Shown: positions 19,911 through 20,312 of the stretch, piece by piece
Position numbering within the stretch: the stretch's first letter is position 1
How the letters are laid out: every line of letters begins with the position of its first letter
NCBI GenBank assembly: GCA_027077325.1
Contig: JALTGF010000154.1
Span: 1 to 20,312 of the forward strand
Length of the DNA stretch: 20,312 nucleotides
Direction: 5' to 3'
Source of the DNA: an archaeon
Lineage (GTDB): Archaea > Undinarchaeota > Undinarchaeia > Undinarchaeales > JALTGF01
Position numbers and translations under genes: made by a program
The notes under the pieces: model-generated
Seen by the model: the letters and a program-made list of their open reading frames with translations, nothing else
What the model was told of the DNA's origin: nothing
Databases searched by the model: none

Positions 19911-20073
19911 GCTTTTTTTGTCATCGAGTAATTCGAATAAATCGGATGGACAACACAATGAGTAGGTTTCTCATTTACCCAGGCATATAGTTATCCAGCC
20001 TACTCATTGTGAAAAACCTGGGAAAAACCGCTGGCGAGTTTTAGTTATTTATTTGCTATATGGCAAATAAATA
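19911..20073 (-). repeat. Repeat element copy B: structured ~160-bp element upstream of the histone gene
   Basis: Read on the minus strand this matches copy A (7097-7255). It has the quasi-palindrome (20073-20046, 11-bp arms), linker CCCAGG (20022-20017), hairpin arms at 20011-19999 and 19966-19954 with an identical 32-nt loop, and the second stem TGTCCAT (19952-19946) with ATGACA (19924-19919). Relative to copy A, one pair of that stem changed from C-G to T-A, a compensatory change, and the linker changed from CCCGGG to CCCAGG, still able to pair with loop CCTGGG. It lies between the transaldolase stop and the histone promoter region, oriented towards the histone. Non-coding RNA gene, regulatory element or palindromic mobile element are all possible. 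Confidence 0.8.
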
Positions 20074-20085
20074 GGAGAACCTAGG

Positions 20086-20312
20086 CTATTTCTTCTTTAA
20101 CTTTTCCCAATCATCCAAAAATCTTTGAATGCCAATATCAGTTAACTCGTGCTTTGCCAATTCTTTTATAACCTTTGGAGGGATAGTTGCAACATCCGCA
20201 CCAAGTAGCGCTGCCTCGCGCACATGGTCAAGATTTCTTATGCTTGCAACTAAAACCTGCGTCTTGAAACAATAATTCCTGTAGATTGTGAGTATATCCT
20301 CAACCAAGTCCA
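20086..20312 (-). CDS. Transaldolase / fructose-6-phosphate aldolase family protein, C-terminal part
   Basis: Only the last 75 codons are present; the 5' part lies beyond the window. The sequence TQVLVASIRNLDHVREAALL followed by GADVATIPPKVIKEL, HELTDIGIQRFLDDWEKL is typical of the C-terminal third of the small TalC/FSA-type (beta-alpha)8 barrel, about 215-220 residues when complete. The Schiff-base lysine lies upstream and cannot be checked. These enzymes transfer or cleave dihydroxyacetone units in the non-oxidative pentose phosphate pathway. Reading is open at the edge with no start codon needed before it. The quasi-palindrome of element B begins about 13 nt past its stop. Confidence 0.9.
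   Translation of the reverse strand, partial: DLVEDILTIYRNYCFKTQVLVASIRNLDHVREAALLGADVATIPPKVIKELAKHELTDIGIQRFLDDWEKLKKK

Noticed and set aside
7097..20073. CRISPR array
   Set aside because: Only two long copies 12.7 kb apart in opposite orientation; there is no regular short spacing and no cas genes.

Overview
The window is chromosomal DNA from an A+T-rich archaeon. It carries a TATA-binding protein, an HMf-type histone, RNA polymerase subunit RpoK, MCM helicase, both DNA topoisomerase VI subunits, aIF1A, aIF2-beta, an archaeal CDKAL1-type tRNA methylthiotransferase, geranylgeranyl reductase and a presenilin-type protease. Histone plus TopoVI plus very compact gene packing fits a euryarchaeal or DPANN-type lineage. 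I cannot name a genus. Most genes are housekeeping and there is no phage, CRISPR or integrase gene. Most starts sit 23-31 nt below a TATA box with no Shine-Dalgarno, so many mRNAs look leaderless; TBP, the histone and top6A instead have clear SD sequences.

Layout. 1-654 (-): 3'-truncated, secreted beta-helix surface protein. 730-802 (-): tRNA-Asn. 843-1636: divergent Lrp/AsnC regulator and stand-alone RAM-domain protein. 1697-2983 (+): TPR protein. 6465-2980 (-): Pno1/Dim2-like KH protein, top6B, top6A. 6948-6595 (-): aIF1A. 6949-7301: gene-free stretch holding repeat element copy A in front of rpoK (7302-7547 +). 11760-7541 (-): MCM, presenilin-like protease, RPA-like OB/winged-helix protein, aIF2-beta and DUF424, coupled by overlaps or tiny gaps. 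12403-11816 (-): TBP. 14297-12513 (-): apt then ahcY, abutting. 14863-14339 (-) DUF835 protein and 14916-15707 (+) MTA phosphorylase share one centrally placed TATA box. 15753-17460 (+): unknown basic protein and tRNA methylthiotransferase. 17702-17451 (-) small winged-helix protein and 17737-18792 (+) geranylgeranyl reductase have interleaved divergent promoters. 19488-18793 (-): cis-prenyltransferase. 19762-19562 (-): histone with a UUCG/U-tract terminator and a strongly structured leader. 19911-20073: repeat element copy B. 20086-20312 (-): transaldolase-family C-terminus.

Functional themes are information processing (replication, transcription, translation initiation, tRNA modification), purine/methyl-cycle salvage (ahcY, apt, MTA phosphorylase) and isoprenoid lipid synthesis (geranylgeranyl reductase, cis-prenyltransferase).

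The best candidate for something undescribed is a roughly 160-bp element present twice in opposite orientations (7097-7255 and 19911-20073), each time just upstream of a chromatin/transcription gene promoter (rpoK, histone). It has a 13-bp perfect hairpin with an identical 32-nt loop, a compensatory base-pair change in a second stem and a possible pseudoknot. A separate three-way-junction RNA fold is predicted in the histone leader.
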